Shown: positions 1 to 8,332, counted from the first letter of the stretch. The stretch: DNA of 64,000 nucleotides from Bhargavaea cecembensis (GCF_001619585.1 NZ_LQNT01000009.1:806001-870000), one strand, 5' to 3'. Notes: generated by a model from the sequence alone, not told the origin. Numbers and translations are program-made.

Positions 1-503
1 ATCTCCAGCAGCACATCGAAATTGCCAAAGTCGTCAACAAAGAAAAAGAAGCCACTGATTGGGCCGAAGACTTCAAGAAGCGCTCCGAAGAGCTTGGAAC
101 ACGCATCAAAGAAAAGATCGGTGAAGACGCTACCGTTACCGTCGCAGAGAACTTTGAGAAGCAGCTGTACCTGTTCGGGGACAACTGGGGACGCGGCACC
201 GAAATCCTCTATCAGGCAATGGGCCTGAAGATGCCGGAGAAGGTCGAGGACGTCGCACTTGAGCCCGGCTACTTCGCCATCTCCCAGGAAGTGCTCGGGG
301 ACTACACCGGCGATTACCTGGTCTTGAGCCTGACGGAAGAGCAGGACACCTCATTCATGGATACTGCCTGGTTCAAGGAGATCCCGGCTGTGAAAAACGG
401 CAACCTGATCGTGGCTGATGCCCGTTCTGCCTACTTCAATGATGCCCTGACGCTTGATGACCAGCTGGACTTCTTTGAACAGGAATTTCTCGGAAACGAA
501 TAA
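1..503 (+). CDS. Ferric-siderophore ABC transporter substrate-binding protein, C-terminal part
   Basis: This is the C-terminal 166 or so residues of a periplasmic-binding-type lipoprotein; the start lies left of the window. The open frame runs from base 3 to a TAA at 501-503. It shows the long helix typical of FepB/FhuD-like folds (residues like EKEATDWAEDFKKRSEELG), then a GRGTEILYQAMGL segment and a C-terminal lobe ending in a disordered-free tail EFLGNE. Two FecCD permeases follow on the same strand, which makes an iron(III)-siderophore importer the natural reading. Such proteins capture the ferric siderophore outside the membrane and deliver it to the permease pair. No ATPase gene is present downstream, so the ATP-binding subunit must be encoded elsewhere. 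The siderophore cannot be told from this fragment. Confidence 0.85.
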   Translation, partial: LQQHIEIAKVVNKEKEATDWAEDFKKRSEELGTRIKEKIGEDATVTVAENFEKQLYLFGDNWGRGTEILYQAMGLKMPEKVEDVALEPGYFAISQEVLGDYTGDYLVLSLTEEQDTSFMDTAWFKEIPAVKNGNLIVADARSAYFNDALTLDDQLDFFEQEFLGNE

Positions 504-512
504 CGTAGAAAG

Positions 513-556
513 GCGGTCCGTCCGGCCGGGTATGGCCCGGTCTGCGGACCGTTTTT
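513..556 (+). terminator. Terminator-like hairpin between binding protein and permeases
   Basis: GGTCCG pairs with CGGACC around an inner CCGGG/CCCGG stem, and five T residues follow directly. It lies in the 80-base gap between the binding-protein stop and the first permease. An internal partial terminator would let the binding protein be made in excess over the permeases; this role is inferred. Confidence 0.6.
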
Positions 557-584
557 CCGATGATTGAGGATAGTGACGATTGAT

Positions 585-1583
585 ATGAAGACCAAACGAC
601 TGATTCCATTTCCGATACAGCTTATGCTCGGCGTCCTGCTTGTGGCCGGTTCATTTGTTGCGGCGCTGACGCTCGGAGCCGCGGATACCGGCATCCGCGA
701 TGTCTGGCAGGCGGTGTTTTCAGAGACCGGCGAACATGCCGCCATTCTACGGGAACTGCGCATCCCGCGTGTGATTGCAGCCATCTTCACCGGAGCGGCA
801 CTCGGCGTTGCCGGTGCCATCATGCAGGGGGTGACCCGCAACCCGCTCGCGGATCCCGGCCTTCTCGGGCTCACCTCCGGGGCGAATGCCGCACTCGCCC
901 TTTCGCTGGCGCTGATACCGGGCATCCCCTACCTCGGGATCCTTGCGGCCTGCTTTATCGGCGCTGCTGCCGGCATGATCCTCGTATTCGGCATCGGGGC
1001 CTCCAGCCGCGGAGGCATGTCCGCGATGCGACTCGTTGTCGCGGGCGCTACGGTATCGGCTTTCCTGCAGGCGGTCGCGGACGGAACGGGAATCGTATTC
1101 CAGATCTCCAAGGATGTCTCGCTCTGGACAGCGGGCGGTCTGATGGGCACGACCCCCAAGGCGCTCATCATCGTCCCGTTTATCGCAATCGGACTGATCG
1201 GCGCAATTGCCGTCAGCCGCCAGCTGACCATTCTCAGCCTCCAGGAAGACGTGGCGGCCGGTCTTGGCCAGCGCGTCTTCCTGATGAAGGCCATCATGAT
1301 GGGCATCACCGCCCTTCTCGCAGGCGCTGCGGTCGCCCTCGTCGGCAACCTGGCATTTGTCGGCCTTATCATTCCGCATATCGTGCGGACCTTCAGCGGG
1401 TCAGACTATACACGGATCATCCCGATGAGCGCCATTCTCGGCGCCGCGTTCATGATTTTGGCCGACCTTGCGGGCCGGACCCTGAATGCGCCGTTCGAAA
1501 CGCCTGTCGTTGCAATCACGGCACTGATCGGACTGCCATTCTTCCTCATGATCGTACGGAAGGGAGGGCTCCGTGATGCATGA
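585..1583 (+). CDS. FecCD-family iron-siderophore permease, subunit 1
   Basis: A polytopic membrane protein of 332 residues, the normal size for BtuC/FecCD permeases. It has about ten hydrophobic segments, the conserved GAALGVAGAIMQGVTRNPLADPGLLG region near residue 80, and the GxxxxFVGLIIPHIVR motif around residue 265 that contacts the ATPase. With the neighbouring permease it would form the inner-membrane channel for a ferric siderophore. The ATG at 585 gives the family's usual N-terminus; an upstream in-frame TTG at 564 and GTG at 573 are possible, because the GAGGA at 566-570 sits 14 bases from the ATG. It overlaps the next gene by several bases, so the two are translationally coupled. 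Confidence 0.9.
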   Translation: MKTKRLIPFPIQLMLGVLLVAGSFVAALTLGAADTGIRDVWQAVFSETGEHAAILRELRIPRVIAAIFTGAALGVAGAIMQGVTRNPLADPGLLGLTSGANAALALSLALIPGIPYLGILAACFIGAAAGMILVFGIGASSRGGMSAMRLVVAGATVSAFLQAVADGTGIVFQISKDVSLWTAGGLMGTTPKALIIVPFIAIGLIGAIAVSRQLTILSLQEDVAAGLGQRVFLMKAIMMGITALLAGAAVALVGNLAFVGLIIPHIVRTFSGSDYTRIIPMSAILGAAFMILADLAGRTLNAPFETPVVAITALIGLPFFLMIVRKGGLRDA

Positions 1584-2580
1584 AGTAAAAAGACGCAATC
1601 CGCTCATCCGGACACTTTTGCTTGCAGGACTGTTCCTTGCCGTGCTCATTGTCGCCCTTTCATCCGGAGCATCCGGTGTAGCGGTCGACCGGCTCATTCC
1701 CGTCCTATCAGGCAATGGCACATTCAAGGAATCGTTCATCCTGCTTGAAGTGCGGCTTCCAAGGCTGACGGTGCTCGTGCTTGCCGGAGTGGCGCTTGCG
1801 GTTTCCGGGTCGATCCTGCAGACGGTCACGAGAAATGACCTGGCGGACCCCGGCATCATCGGAATCCATTCCGGAGCAGGTTTTGCGATCACCGTGTTTT
1901 ATCTGTTTGCCGGAGGCGGCATTCCATATTACGCCTATGTGCTTCCGCTGGTTGGATTTGCCGGAGCCATTTTGACTGCGGGATTGATTTACCTGTTCTC
2001 GACCGAGAAGGGGCGGGGCCTCCGCCCGATGCGCCTCCTTCTGGTCGGAATCGGATTTGCTTCCGCTCTATCCGGCGGAATGATGCTCCTCATCTCCGGC
2101 GCCGAGCGGCAGGAGGCCGCCTTTGTCGCGGAGTGGCTGGCAGGAAGCCTCTGGGGCGCCGACTGGCCGTTTGTGCTCGCTCTCCTGCCGTGGGTTATTC
2201 TGCTGGTCCCATTCGTCCTGTACCGGTCGAACACACTCAATATCCTGGCGCTCAGTGAACCTTCAGCGATCGGGCTGGGCCTGCGACTGTCCCGAAGCCG
2301 GATGATTCTAATTGCGATTGCCGTCGCACTTGCCGCGGCTGCCGTTTCCGTCACCGGCTACATCGCCTTCATTGGTCTGATGGCCCCGCATATCGCACGG
2401 GCCATCGCCGGTCCGCGCCACCAGCATTACCTGCCCGCGGCGATGCTGATCGGTGCAGGGCTCCTTGTCGCTTCGGACACGATCGGCCACTCTCTCCCGG
2501 CCTTCAGCATCCCCGCGGGTATTATCGCGGCACTCATAGGCGCGCCGTACTTCCTTTATCTGATGAGGAAAAGCGGATAA
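1576..2580 (+). CDS. FecCD-family iron-siderophore permease, subunit 2
   Basis: Second BtuC-fold permease, 334 residues, with the same hallmarks: VSGSILQTVTRNDLADPGIIG near residue 80 and GYIAFIGLMAPHIAR near residue 260. The start lies inside the end of the first permease gene, with GGAGGG at 1563-1568 seven bases before the ATG at 1576; a GTG at 1573 is the alternative. It is followed by a terminator, so the operon as seen is binding protein, permease, permease. Heterodimeric permease pairs of this kind are well known for Bacillus hydroxamate and citrate-type siderophore importers. The pairing and order support that role; the exact substrate is unknown. Confidence 0.9.
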   Translation: MHEVKRRNPLIRTLLLAGLFLAVLIVALSSGASGVAVDRLIPVLSGNGTFKESFILLEVRLPRLTVLVLAGVALAVSGSILQTVTRNDLADPGIIGIHSGAGFAITVFYLFAGGGIPYYAYVLPLVGFAGAILTAGLIYLFSTEKGRGLRPMRLLLVGIGFASALSGGMMLLISGAERQEAAFVAEWLAGSLWGADWPFVLALLPWVILLVPFVLYRSNTLNILALSEPSAIGLGLRLSRSRMILIAIAVALAAAAVSVTGYIAFIGLMAPHIARAIAGPRHQHYLPAAMLIGAGLLVASDTIGHSLPAFSIPAGIIAALIGAPYFLYLMRKSG

Positions 2581-2600
2581 CCTGGGAGCGAAAACAAATA

Positions 2601-2634
2601 AAAACAGCAGCCGTCCGCCGGCTGCTGTTTTTTC
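2601..2634. terminator. Intrinsic terminator, probably bidirectional
   Basis: CAGCAGCCG and CGGCTGCTG form a 9-bp stem with a TCCGC loop, flanked by A-rich sequence on the left and TTTTTT on the right. It sits between the converging permease operon and the YciI-like gene and can serve both. Confidence 0.85.
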
Positions 2635-2638
2635 TGAC

Positions 2639-2902
2639 TTACACGAAAGTCCCGATCCATTCTTTGATTTCGATCCCGCGTGCACCTTTTTCGACGTACG
2701 GGTCTTGCATGGCGATCTTCTCCGCGGCTTCCAGTGACTCGGCCTGATAGATCACCATGCCGCCGGAACCGTCGGCAAACTTTCCTTTTGCCTTTACATT
2801 GCCCTTTTCAATCTGTTCGTCCACGAACGCCAGATGATCCGGACGGTAGGTTTGACTCAGTTCCTCATCCTTCATCGGCAGATAGACCACATAATAAGAC
2901 AT
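2639..2902 (-). CDS. YciI-like family protein
   Basis: A small protein of 87 residues matching the YciI/ferredoxin-like alpha-beta fold: an N-terminal strand YYVVYLPM, a helix containing RPDHLAFVDEQIEKG, the strand with FADGSGGMVIYQA, and a helix SLEAAEKIAMQDPYVEKGARG that ends in the family's DPY/DPF segment. YciI proteins have a conserved His-Asp pair (here H23 in RPDH, and the DP of QDPY) and are thought to be small enzymes or dehydrochlorinase relatives, but the function of most is unknown. It is monocistronic with a GGGGGA ribosome site upstream of the ATG. Confidence 0.75.
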   Translation of the reverse strand: MSYYVVYLPMKDEELSQTYRPDHLAFVDEQIEKGNVKAKGKFADGSGGMVIYQAESLEAAEKIAMQDPYVEKGARGIEIKEWIGTFV

Positions 2903-2977
2903 ACCGTTTCCCCCATTTCAACTAGTTATCCAATTCATTATATAGCTTTCCTGATAAGGGGGAAATGGGTCAGCGGG

Positions 2978-4168
2978 TCAGGACTTTACCGGCGCCTTAC
3001 GGGCGACGCCCGTGCGGACCGCAGCTTCCGCGACCGCTCTCGCTACTGCATCCGCAACCCGTACGTCAAACGGATCCGGGATGATGCGGTCATCGGTAAG
3101 GGCAGTCCTACCGATCAGATCCGCAATGGCATTGGCAGCGGCACGCTTCATTTCCTCGTTCACTTCGCTTGCCCTTACACTGAGCGCCCCGCGGAAAATA
3201 CCGGGGAATGCAAGGATATTATTGACCTGGTTCGGGAAGTCGGAACGTCCGGTGCCAACGATGCGGGCACCCGCAGCTTTCGCCTCATCCGGCATGATTT
3301 CCGGGACCGGGTTGGCCATCGCAAAGATGATCGGTTCCTCGGCCATCGAACGGACCATATCCTGGGTGAGCGCTCCTGCCGCGGAAACCCCGATAAAGAC
3401 ATCCGCGCCGATGATGACGTCAGCCAGGCTGCCGCTCCTGCGCTCGGGATTCGTCGCCTGTGCGATAGTTTCCTTCATTGCGTTCATGCGCTCCGGACGG
3501 CCTTCGTAGATGGCACCAGCCGTATCGCACATGATGATCTGCTCCACACCGAAACCGATCAGAAGCTTTGCAATCGCCACACCGGCGGCCCCCGCCCCGT
3601 TCATGACGACCTTCAGGTCACGGAGCTCGCGGCCCGTCAGCCGGGATGCGTTCAGAAGGCCCGCCGCTACAACGATTGCGGTCCCGTGCTGGTCATCATG
3701 GAACACCGGGATGTCCAGTTCTTCTTTAAGACGGTCTTCGATCTCGAAGCATGCAGGTGCCGCGATGTCCTCAAGGTTGATGCCCCCGAACACACCCGCC
3801 ATCAGCTTGACCGCATTCACAAATTCGTCCGGGTCTTCCGTGTCCAGAACGATAGGGAACGCATCCACTCCGCCAAACCTCTTGAACAGAGCTGCCTTCC
3901 CTTCCATTACAGGAATTGAAGCCTCAGCGCCGATATTTCCGAGGCCAAGCACTGCCGTGCCGTTGCTGATCACACCGACCGTGTGGCCCTTGATTGTATA
4001 GTCGTAGATTGTATCCGGATCCTGCTCGATTTCCAGGCAGGGACCGGCGACGCCCGGCGAATATACCAGGCTCAGGTCACGCTTCGACTCGATCGGGGAC
4101 TTCACCGTCACTTCCAATTTTCCTTCCAGCTCCCGATGCAAATCCAGCGCCTCTTCATACTTTTTCAC
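2978..4168 (-). CDS. NAD(P)-dependent malic enzyme
   Basis: Malate to pyruvate plus CO2 with reduction of NAD(P), cytoplasmic. The protein is 396 residues, the length of the short bacterial malic enzymes (YtsJ type) lacking extra domains. Visible hallmarks are the N-terminal LSLVYSPGVAGPCLEI region with the catalytic Tyr, the metal-binding PVFHDDQHGTAIV segment, the Rossmann motif VVMNGAGAAGVAIAKLL, and ANPVPEIMPDEA near residue 300. The GTG at 4168 was chosen because AGGAG stands nine bases upstream; a longer frame to a TTG at 4201 has no ribosome site. Monocistronic, facing an AT-rich divergent region. Cofactor preference cannot be read with confidence. Confidence 0.93.
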   Translation of the reverse strand: MKKYEEALDLHRELEGKLEVTVKSPIESKRDLSLVYSPGVAGPCLEIEQDPDTIYDYTIKGHTVGVISNGTAVLGLGNIGAEASIPVMEGKAALFKRFGGVDAFPIVLDTEDPDEFVNAVKLMAGVFGGINLEDIAAPACFEIEDRLKEELDIPVFHDDQHGTAIVVAAGLLNASRLTGRELRDLKVVMNGAGAAGVAIAKLLIGFGVEQIIMCDTAGAIYEGRPERMNAMKETIAQATNPERRSGSLADVIIGADVFIGVSAAGALTQDMVRSMAEEPIIFAMANPVPEIMPDEAKAAGARIVGTGRSDFPNQVNNILAFPGIFRGALSVRASEVNEEMKRAAANAIADLIGRTALTDDRIIPDPFDVRVADAVARAVAEAAVRTGVARKAPVKS

Positions 4169-4283
4169 CGGTCTCCACTCCTTTAGCTTGTTACCAAGCA
4201 AAAATTTTTAAAAATATACGTTCCATTGTATAGCCAGAATAATTTAGAATCAACTGAATCAGAATAAATTCAGATAAAAGGCC

Positions 4284-4319
4284 GAAAATCAACGATGAAT
4301 CGACAATTGATTGATTTTC
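4284..4319. repeat. Perfect inverted repeat in divergent intergenic region
   Basis: GAAAATCAA and TTGATTTTC are exact inverted 9-mers separated by 18 bases, between the malic enzyme gene and the YezG-like gene. No T run follows, so it may be an operator rather than a terminator. A shorter TGAAT-N8-ATTCA dyad lies at 4255-4272. Confidence 0.4.
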
Positions 4320-4444
4320 AGGACATCTGGAAGCTTGCATATTCCTTAGTGTGCGCCCCATCATCAAAAGGATACCAACTCAGCTCCGGATGACGGAGCC
4401 TCCCGATTCTGCTAGCATGGAACCAAGACTGGGAGGCGGAGCCC

Positions 4445-4927
4445 ATGGATACAACCAACCTCGAATCCATCACACAGCAGCTGATTGAAACAATCATCGA
4501 ATCGGTCCCCACGGATTGGGACAAAGTGATGTTTTACGGAGAAAACCGCGGTGATCATGCCGAATACTTCTATTACTTTTTCCGGAAAGACAGCCCGGAA
4601 TTTCTTCCGGATGCGGAGATGCACTACATCCTAGACATGGACCCGGCCGATTACCACGACCAGACGGATGAGATTAATCTCCTGATTTTAAAGCTTGCCG
4701 CCGAGTTCAAATCACTCGGACGGGAGCCGTTCACGACGATGACTCTCATGATCGATGATGCCGGCGGTCTGAGCCTCAATTACGGGTATGATGGATTGCA
4801 GTATGAACGCGCAGAAGAATACGAGATGAAGTTCACAAAAAAATATGTGCTGCCGGAATGGAAAGCCCGCGGAGGACGTCCCGAAAAAAGCGCCATGAAA
4901 AGGATGTTCGAACTCTTTTTCAAATGA
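4445..4927 (+). CDS. YezG-family (DUF600) antitoxin/immunity-like protein
   Basis: 160 residues, acidic, with the arrangement seen in the YezG/DUF600 family: an N-terminal helix ITQQLIETIIESVPTDWDKV, the strands around YAEYFYYFF-like EYFYYFFRKD, and a C-terminal W-KAR segment. In Bacillus subtilis, YezG is the immunity protein for the LXG toxin YeeF. No LXG toxin lies next to this gene, so it could be an orphan immunity gene or have another role. A GGAGGCGGAG site precedes the ATG. The gene stands alone between an AT-rich divergent promoter region and a strong terminator. Confidence 0.75.
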   Translation: MDTTNLESITQQLIETIIESVPTDWDKVMFYGENRGDHAEYFYYFFRKDSPEFLPDAEMHYILDMDPADYHDQTDEINLLILKLAAEFKSLGREPFTTMTLMIDDAGGLSLNYGYDGLQYERAEEYEMKFTKKYVLPEWKARGGRPEKSAMKRMFELFFK

Positions 4928-4937
4928 CCGAAAAGCC

Positions 4938-4974
4938 AAAAGCCCGCGATGCCTGATTGGCATCGCGGGCTTTT
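4938..4974. terminator. Strong bidirectional terminator
   Basis: AAAAGCCCGCGATGCC and its exact complement form a 16-bp stem with a five-base loop; A and T runs flank both sides. It separates the converging YezG-like and nucleoside hydrolase genes. Confidence 0.9.
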
Positions 4975-4978
4975 CCGA

Positions 4979-5893
4979 TTAGCGGACCATACTTTGAATC
5001 AGATAGCGGATGAACCGATCTCCCTCGACTCCGAGACAGACGTCCATATTCGGTTCATGGCCAGTCACCCGGTTGAAATCACACACAGTCTGGCCGTCGC
5101 ACAGTGAACTGTCTGCCTCCACATCGACATAAAGCCGCTCCGTCCGGACAAACGACCGATCGAGCGCCACCCCGACCGCCAGCGGGTCATGCATCGAGCA
5201 CGCACGGCTGCCGGTCATCTCCTCATAGCGGTTCATGTACTGGACGGTTGCTTCACGGATAAACTCACCTTCCGTGTTCCCGGCCATCTCCCGGACATGC
5301 GGCTCATCAAGAAGCGTCTTTTCCGTGACGTCCAGCCCGACGAGCGTGATCGGAAGTCCTGACTGGAAGACGACCTTCGCCGCCTCCGGATCGACAAAGA
5401 TGTTGAACTCGGCCTTCGGCGTGATGTTCCCCGGTGTATCCACCGCGCCGCCCATGATGATGACTTCCTTCAGCCACTCCTTTAGCCGGGGCTCTTTCCG
5501 AACGGCGAGCGCCATGTTCGTGAGCGGGGCGAGCAGGACAAGCGTCAGCTCCCCCTTGTGCTTTTCCGCCTGTTCGATGATGAAGTCCGGGGCAAACCCT
5601 TCTGCTGGCATCCCAGGTTCCATGTCTCCGAGCGCACCGCCAATTCCGTCATCCCCATGCACCCTCGCCTCAAAATGCGGTTCACGCAGAAGGGGGCGGT
5701 CCGCACCGCGGACGACCGGGATGTCTTCCCGTCCGATCAGCTTAAGGACTTTGAGCGTATTGGCCGTCGCATTGTCCAGTGATGTATTGCCGTTCACTGT
5801 CGTCACTCCGACCAGTTCGGATTCCTTGGCAGCAAGCAAAAGCGCGATTGCGTCGTCGATTCCCGTGTCTACGTCCAGCAATAGTTTCTTCAT
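4979..5893 (-). CDS. Inosine-uridine-preferring nucleoside hydrolase
   Basis: 304 residues, the standard length of the IunH family. The N-terminus carries the calcium-binding DVDTGIDDA signature at residues 7-15, followed by TTVNGNTSLDNATANTLKVL, an IIMGGAVDTPGNITPKAEFNIFVDPEAA block that binds the ribose, and the C-terminal MHDPLAVG motif whose Asp completes calcium binding. The enzyme splits purine or pyrimidine ribonucleosides into base and ribose in the cytoplasm as part of nucleoside salvage. AAAGGCGG lies just upstream of the ATG. Substrate range within the family cannot be decided by reading. Confidence 0.93.
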   Translation of the reverse strand: MKKLLLDVDTGIDDAIALLLAAKESELVGVTTVNGNTSLDNATANTLKVLKLIGREDIPVVRGADRPLLREPHFEARVHGDDGIGGALGDMEPGMPAEGFAPDFIIEQAEKHKGELTLVLLAPLTNMALAVRKEPRLKEWLKEVIIMGGAVDTPGNITPKAEFNIFVDPEAAKVVFQSGLPITLVGLDVTEKTLLDEPHVREMAGNTEGEFIREATVQYMNRYEEMTGSRACSMHDPLAVGVALDRSFVRTERLYVDVEADSSLCDGQTVCDFNRVTGHEPNMDVCLGVEGDRFIRYLIQSMVR

Positions 5894-5960
5894 ATAATAT
5901 TCCGCCTTTCTCCATTCCCCTTTTCATTATAGCAATCCGGAAGTGACCCAAACGAATAAA

Positions 5961-5988
5961 CCCGTGACTCCACATACGGAATCACGGG
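5961..5988 (-). terminator. Terminator overlapping the endonuclease V stop codon
   Basis: CCCGTGACTCC pairs with GGAATCACGGG around a six-base loop; on the minus strand it is followed by TTTATT. The TGA stop of the endonuclease V gene (5984-5982) lies inside the stem. Confidence 0.65.
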
Positions 5989-6704
5989 CCTAAACGATGT
6001 TCTCCTTCCCAGCTGCGGCGCATCCTGCGCGTCTCAATGTCCGCTTCCCGCACCGGTACGGGCAGTCTGCTTTCGGTCCCGGTAAGTGACAGCACGAGTT
6101 CCGTCGAAGAATCCAGGTCAATCCCATTACCCGGCGAAACGAACACCGGTTTTACGCCGGCTGAAGTCCGGACAGCGCGCCCCAACGTCTCACCGCCCAC
6201 TATGATGTCCGTGTAGCTGCCCTTCTCCCGCTCCGGCACCTCGTACTCCGTCTCTGCTATCTTGAAATAGGTTTTGGCGACACCAACAGCCGGTTTCCCG
6301 AGGAAGAACGATGCGTGCGCGGCAATCCCCATCCTGCGGGGATGGAGGATGCCGTTTCCGTCGAACAGGAACAGGTCCGGCACTGTTTCCAGCTTTTCAG
6401 CAGCCGCAATGATCAGCGTCAGCTCCCGGAACGTCAGGAACCCGGGGATGTACGGCACGTCTATTTTCCCGACCGCCTCGGCCCGTTCCACCACCTGCAT
6501 CGTGACTGCATCAAAGACAGCGATATGACAGAAACCGATCTCGGGTTCGCCTTCGCCGGCATAAGCCAGGTCCACACCGGCAACCGCGCGGATGTTTTCA
6601 CGCAGGAGCGGCCGGCTCACGTCGATCTGTTTGGCCAACTGCTCCTGGATATGGATAAACTCGTCCGGATCCGGCCGGAGGGGATGGATGTCATTTACCT
6701 TCAC
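5982..6704 (-). CDS. nfi: Endonuclease V (deoxyinosine 3'-endonuclease)
   Basis: A DNA repair nuclease that nicks at deoxyinosine formed by adenine deamination. The 240-residue protein shows the family's core: AGVDLAYAG with the metal-binding Asp, the YIPGFLTFRE segment with the conserved Tyr used as a wedge and the catalytic Glu, LFLFDGNGILHPRRMGIAAHASFFLG with the second Asp and HPRR-G-A-H motif, and GVAKTYF. The GTG at 6704 was preferred because AAAGGA stands eight bases upstream; a GTG at 6713 lies too close to it. Monocistronic, with the stop codon inside its terminator. Confidence 0.92.
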   Translation of the reverse strand: MKVNDIHPLRPDPDEFIHIQEQLAKQIDVSRPLLRENIRAVAGVDLAYAGEGEPEIGFCHIAVFDAVTMQVVERAEAVGKIDVPYIPGFLTFRELTLIIAAAEKLETVPDLFLFDGNGILHPRRMGIAAHASFFLGKPAVGVAKTYFKIAETEYEVPEREKGSYTDIIVGGETLGRAVRTSAGVKPVFVSPGNGIDLDSSTELVLSLTGTESRLPVPVREADIETRRMRRSWEGEHRLGP

Positions 6705-6735
6705 ACTTGCCACTTCCTTTGCTCATTCACGGTTC

Positions 6736-7191
6736 TCATAGTATGTGCGCTGGGACTGCGATCAGCCCGAGCATATCTGGGTCCGGCTCGGTTTGTTTCC
6801 CGATGAGGTTGCCGCACGCATCCCATTGTTTATACCGGACAAGGACCCCGTAGACATACTCTCCCTGAAAGACGAGTTGTCCTTCGGGGTCCCATCTCCG
6901 GTCTTCCCCATTGATTGCACCATGAAAGATCCGGCAAACCCGTTCCGGTTTCCCATTCCGGTGAAAGTCCACAGAAATCCCATGCGGAAGACCCTGTTCA
7001 TACTCCCCGTAATAGAGCAGTGTCCCGTCCTCTTCATCCAAATCATAGACCAGACCGGTGATCGGATTGCCTTCCCCGGAGCCTTTAGCCGGAACAAGCA
7101 GCCGGTCGCTTGGCGGCTCTTCCATCTCAAGTTCTCCGTAATCAAAGCCCATTTTGACCAGCTCTTCTGCTGAAAGCAGCGCCCCATTCAT
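6736..7191 (-). CDS. YwqK/MORN-like repeat protein 1 of a tandem trio
   Basis: 151 residues with the pattern of YwqK-family proteins: LVYDLDEEDGTLLYYGEYEQGLPHGISVDFHRNGKP and then WDPEGQLVFQGEY, i.e. repeated G-x-Y/F-x-x-G-x-x-H-G and W-x-x-x-G units related to MORN repeats. In B. subtilis ywqK sits in an LXG toxin locus and family members are often called antitoxins. This one is the last of three adjacent paralogues, all beginning with an S/TAEEL-x-x-x-GxxYxxLExE motif. The ATG at 7191 follows GAGGTG located in the end of the preceding gene. No toxin gene is seen next to the trio. Confidence 0.8.
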   Translation of the reverse strand: MNGALLSAEELVKMGFDYGELEMEEPPSDRLLVPAKGSGEGNPITGLVYDLDEEDGTLLYYGEYEQGLPHGISVDFHRNGKPERVCRIFHGAINGEDRRWDPEGQLVFQGEYVYGVLVRYKQWDACGNLIGKQTEPDPDMLGLIAVPAHIL

Positions 7192-7201
7192 AACGAACAC
7201 C

Positions 7202-7705
7202 TCATTCCTCCGGCCAACCCTTATTTTCAAGGAAATCATAGGACAGCCCGGCCGATTCTTCCGGCCAATGCTGCTTATACATCCGGATTCTTTGGTCGAT
7301 GATCGCTTTTTCCATGTTACTCGGCTCCATTTTCTCATCGGTCAGCTGTCTCGATTCGTCCCATTCACGGAAACGGGCGGAAATGCCATGAATGTATTCC
7401 CCGAGAAAAATCAGGTTGCCCTGTTCATCCCACCTGCGTGACCAGCCATGGCCAGTGCCGTGAAAGATGGTGTCCTTGCTTTTGTAATTCCCGTTTGGAT
7501 GATAGAAAACGGAGATTCCGTGGGGCAGGCCTTCCAAGTACTCACCATGGTAGAGTAGGCTCTTTCCATCGCCACTCAGCTCGTAGGCCAGGCCGGTAAA
7601 AGGTGCATCCCCGTCGGGCCGCAAGACTACATCTTCCATATACTCTTCAACAAGCTCATCATAGGGAACTCCCTGCTGCAGTACTTCTTCAAAAGTTCTT
7701 ATCAT
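7202..7705 (-). CDS. YwqK/MORN-like repeat protein 2 of a tandem trio
   Basis: 167 residues, the middle paralogue. It contains FTGLAYELSGDGKSLLYHGEY, then GLPHGISVFYHPNG and WDEQGNLIFLGEY, the same repeat scheme as its neighbours, plus a divergent C-terminal tail of about 50 residues containing ENKGWPEE. Its ATG overlaps the stop of the upstream paralogue in an ATGA arrangement and has GGAGAAG inside that gene, so translation is coupled. The differing C-terminal tails of the three copies suggest partner-specific ends on a shared scaffold; that is inference from comparison only. Confidence 0.8.
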   Translation of the reverse strand: MIRTFEEVLQQGVPYDELVEEYMEDVVLRPDGDAPFTGLAYELSGDGKSLLYHGEYLEGLPHGISVFYHPNGNYKSKDTIFHGTGHGWSRRWDEQGNLIFLGEYIHGISARFREWDESRQLTDEKMEPSNMEKAIIDQRIRMYKQHWPEESAGLSYDFLENKGWPEE

Positions 7706-8181
7706 GATTCTTCTCCATAATGCTTCTCATAAAATTCGCGGCTTTGGCCGATCAATGTCAATTGGGCTTCATGCGGCTCTGTTTTCTCCTCAACCAGGTT
7801 CCCGGACTCGTCCCATCTTTTATATCTCAACTCATGTCCGTACTCGTATTCTCCCCAGAAAACAAGCCGACCTTCTATGTCCCATTGACGCTGTTCGCCG
7901 TGGATCGGCCCGTGAAAATGGGCGTGGATCCGCTTCACTTCTCCGTTTAGGTGGAAGTCCACTGAGATGCCATGAGGAAGTCAGTACGCATACTCTCCGT
8001 AGTTCAGGAGCGATCCGTCCTGCTCACTCAGCTCATAAACCAGCCCATTGACCGGAACGAGGTCGTCCCCTTCCTCACCGGTCCGTACAAACAGCTGGCC
8101 GCTCGGCTGCTCCATCTCCAGATCTTCGTAGTCATATCCTTTTTCAAGCAGCTCTTCTTTAGTCAGCAGCTCATCGTCCAT
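7702..8181 (-). pseudogene. YwqK/MORN-like protein 3, interrupted by an in-frame TGA
   Basis: The frame opened at ATG 8181 (GAGGTGATTTAGA upstream) reads MDDELLTKEELLEKGYDYEDLEMEQ and reaches GEYAY, then meets TGA at 7983-7981. Translation continues in the same frame as LPHGISVDFHLNG and on to GEES at 7705. Both intact paralogues have a glycine exactly at the stop (GLPHGISV), so a single GGA to TGA change explains the break. The downstream half could be reached only by readthrough or re-initiation at an ATG at 7962. It is either a recent pseudogene or a sequencing error; the remaining sequence is otherwise undamaged. Confidence 0.8.
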
Positions 8182-8291
8182 TCTAAATCACCTCAGGGAA
8201 GTTTTCTGTGTGTTAAACGGAACTTTTTCCAATAGTTTACCACAGCCCGTTCCAGAAGAACCTGTGCCGGAAGATTGGGTTGTAGCCGTTC

Positions 8292-8322
8292 AAAAAAGCA
8301 GACCTGCCGATGCAGGTCTGCT
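8292..8322 (-). terminator. Terminator of the acyl-CoA synthetase gene
   Basis: AGCAGACCTGC and GCAGGTCTGCT form an 11-bp stem with a CGAT loop; six A residues on the plus strand give the T tract on the minus strand. Confidence 0.88.
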
Positions 8323-8332
8323 GAATTCATCT

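Noticed and set aside
2834-3919. 361-codon plus-strand frame opposite the malic enzyme
   Set aside because: The minus strand carries complete malic enzyme motifs over the same bases; the plus frame has no family features.
7981-7983. In-frame TGA as a selenocysteine codon
   Set aside because: Both intact paralogues have Gly, not Cys, at the position, and no SECIS-like hairpin was seen after it.
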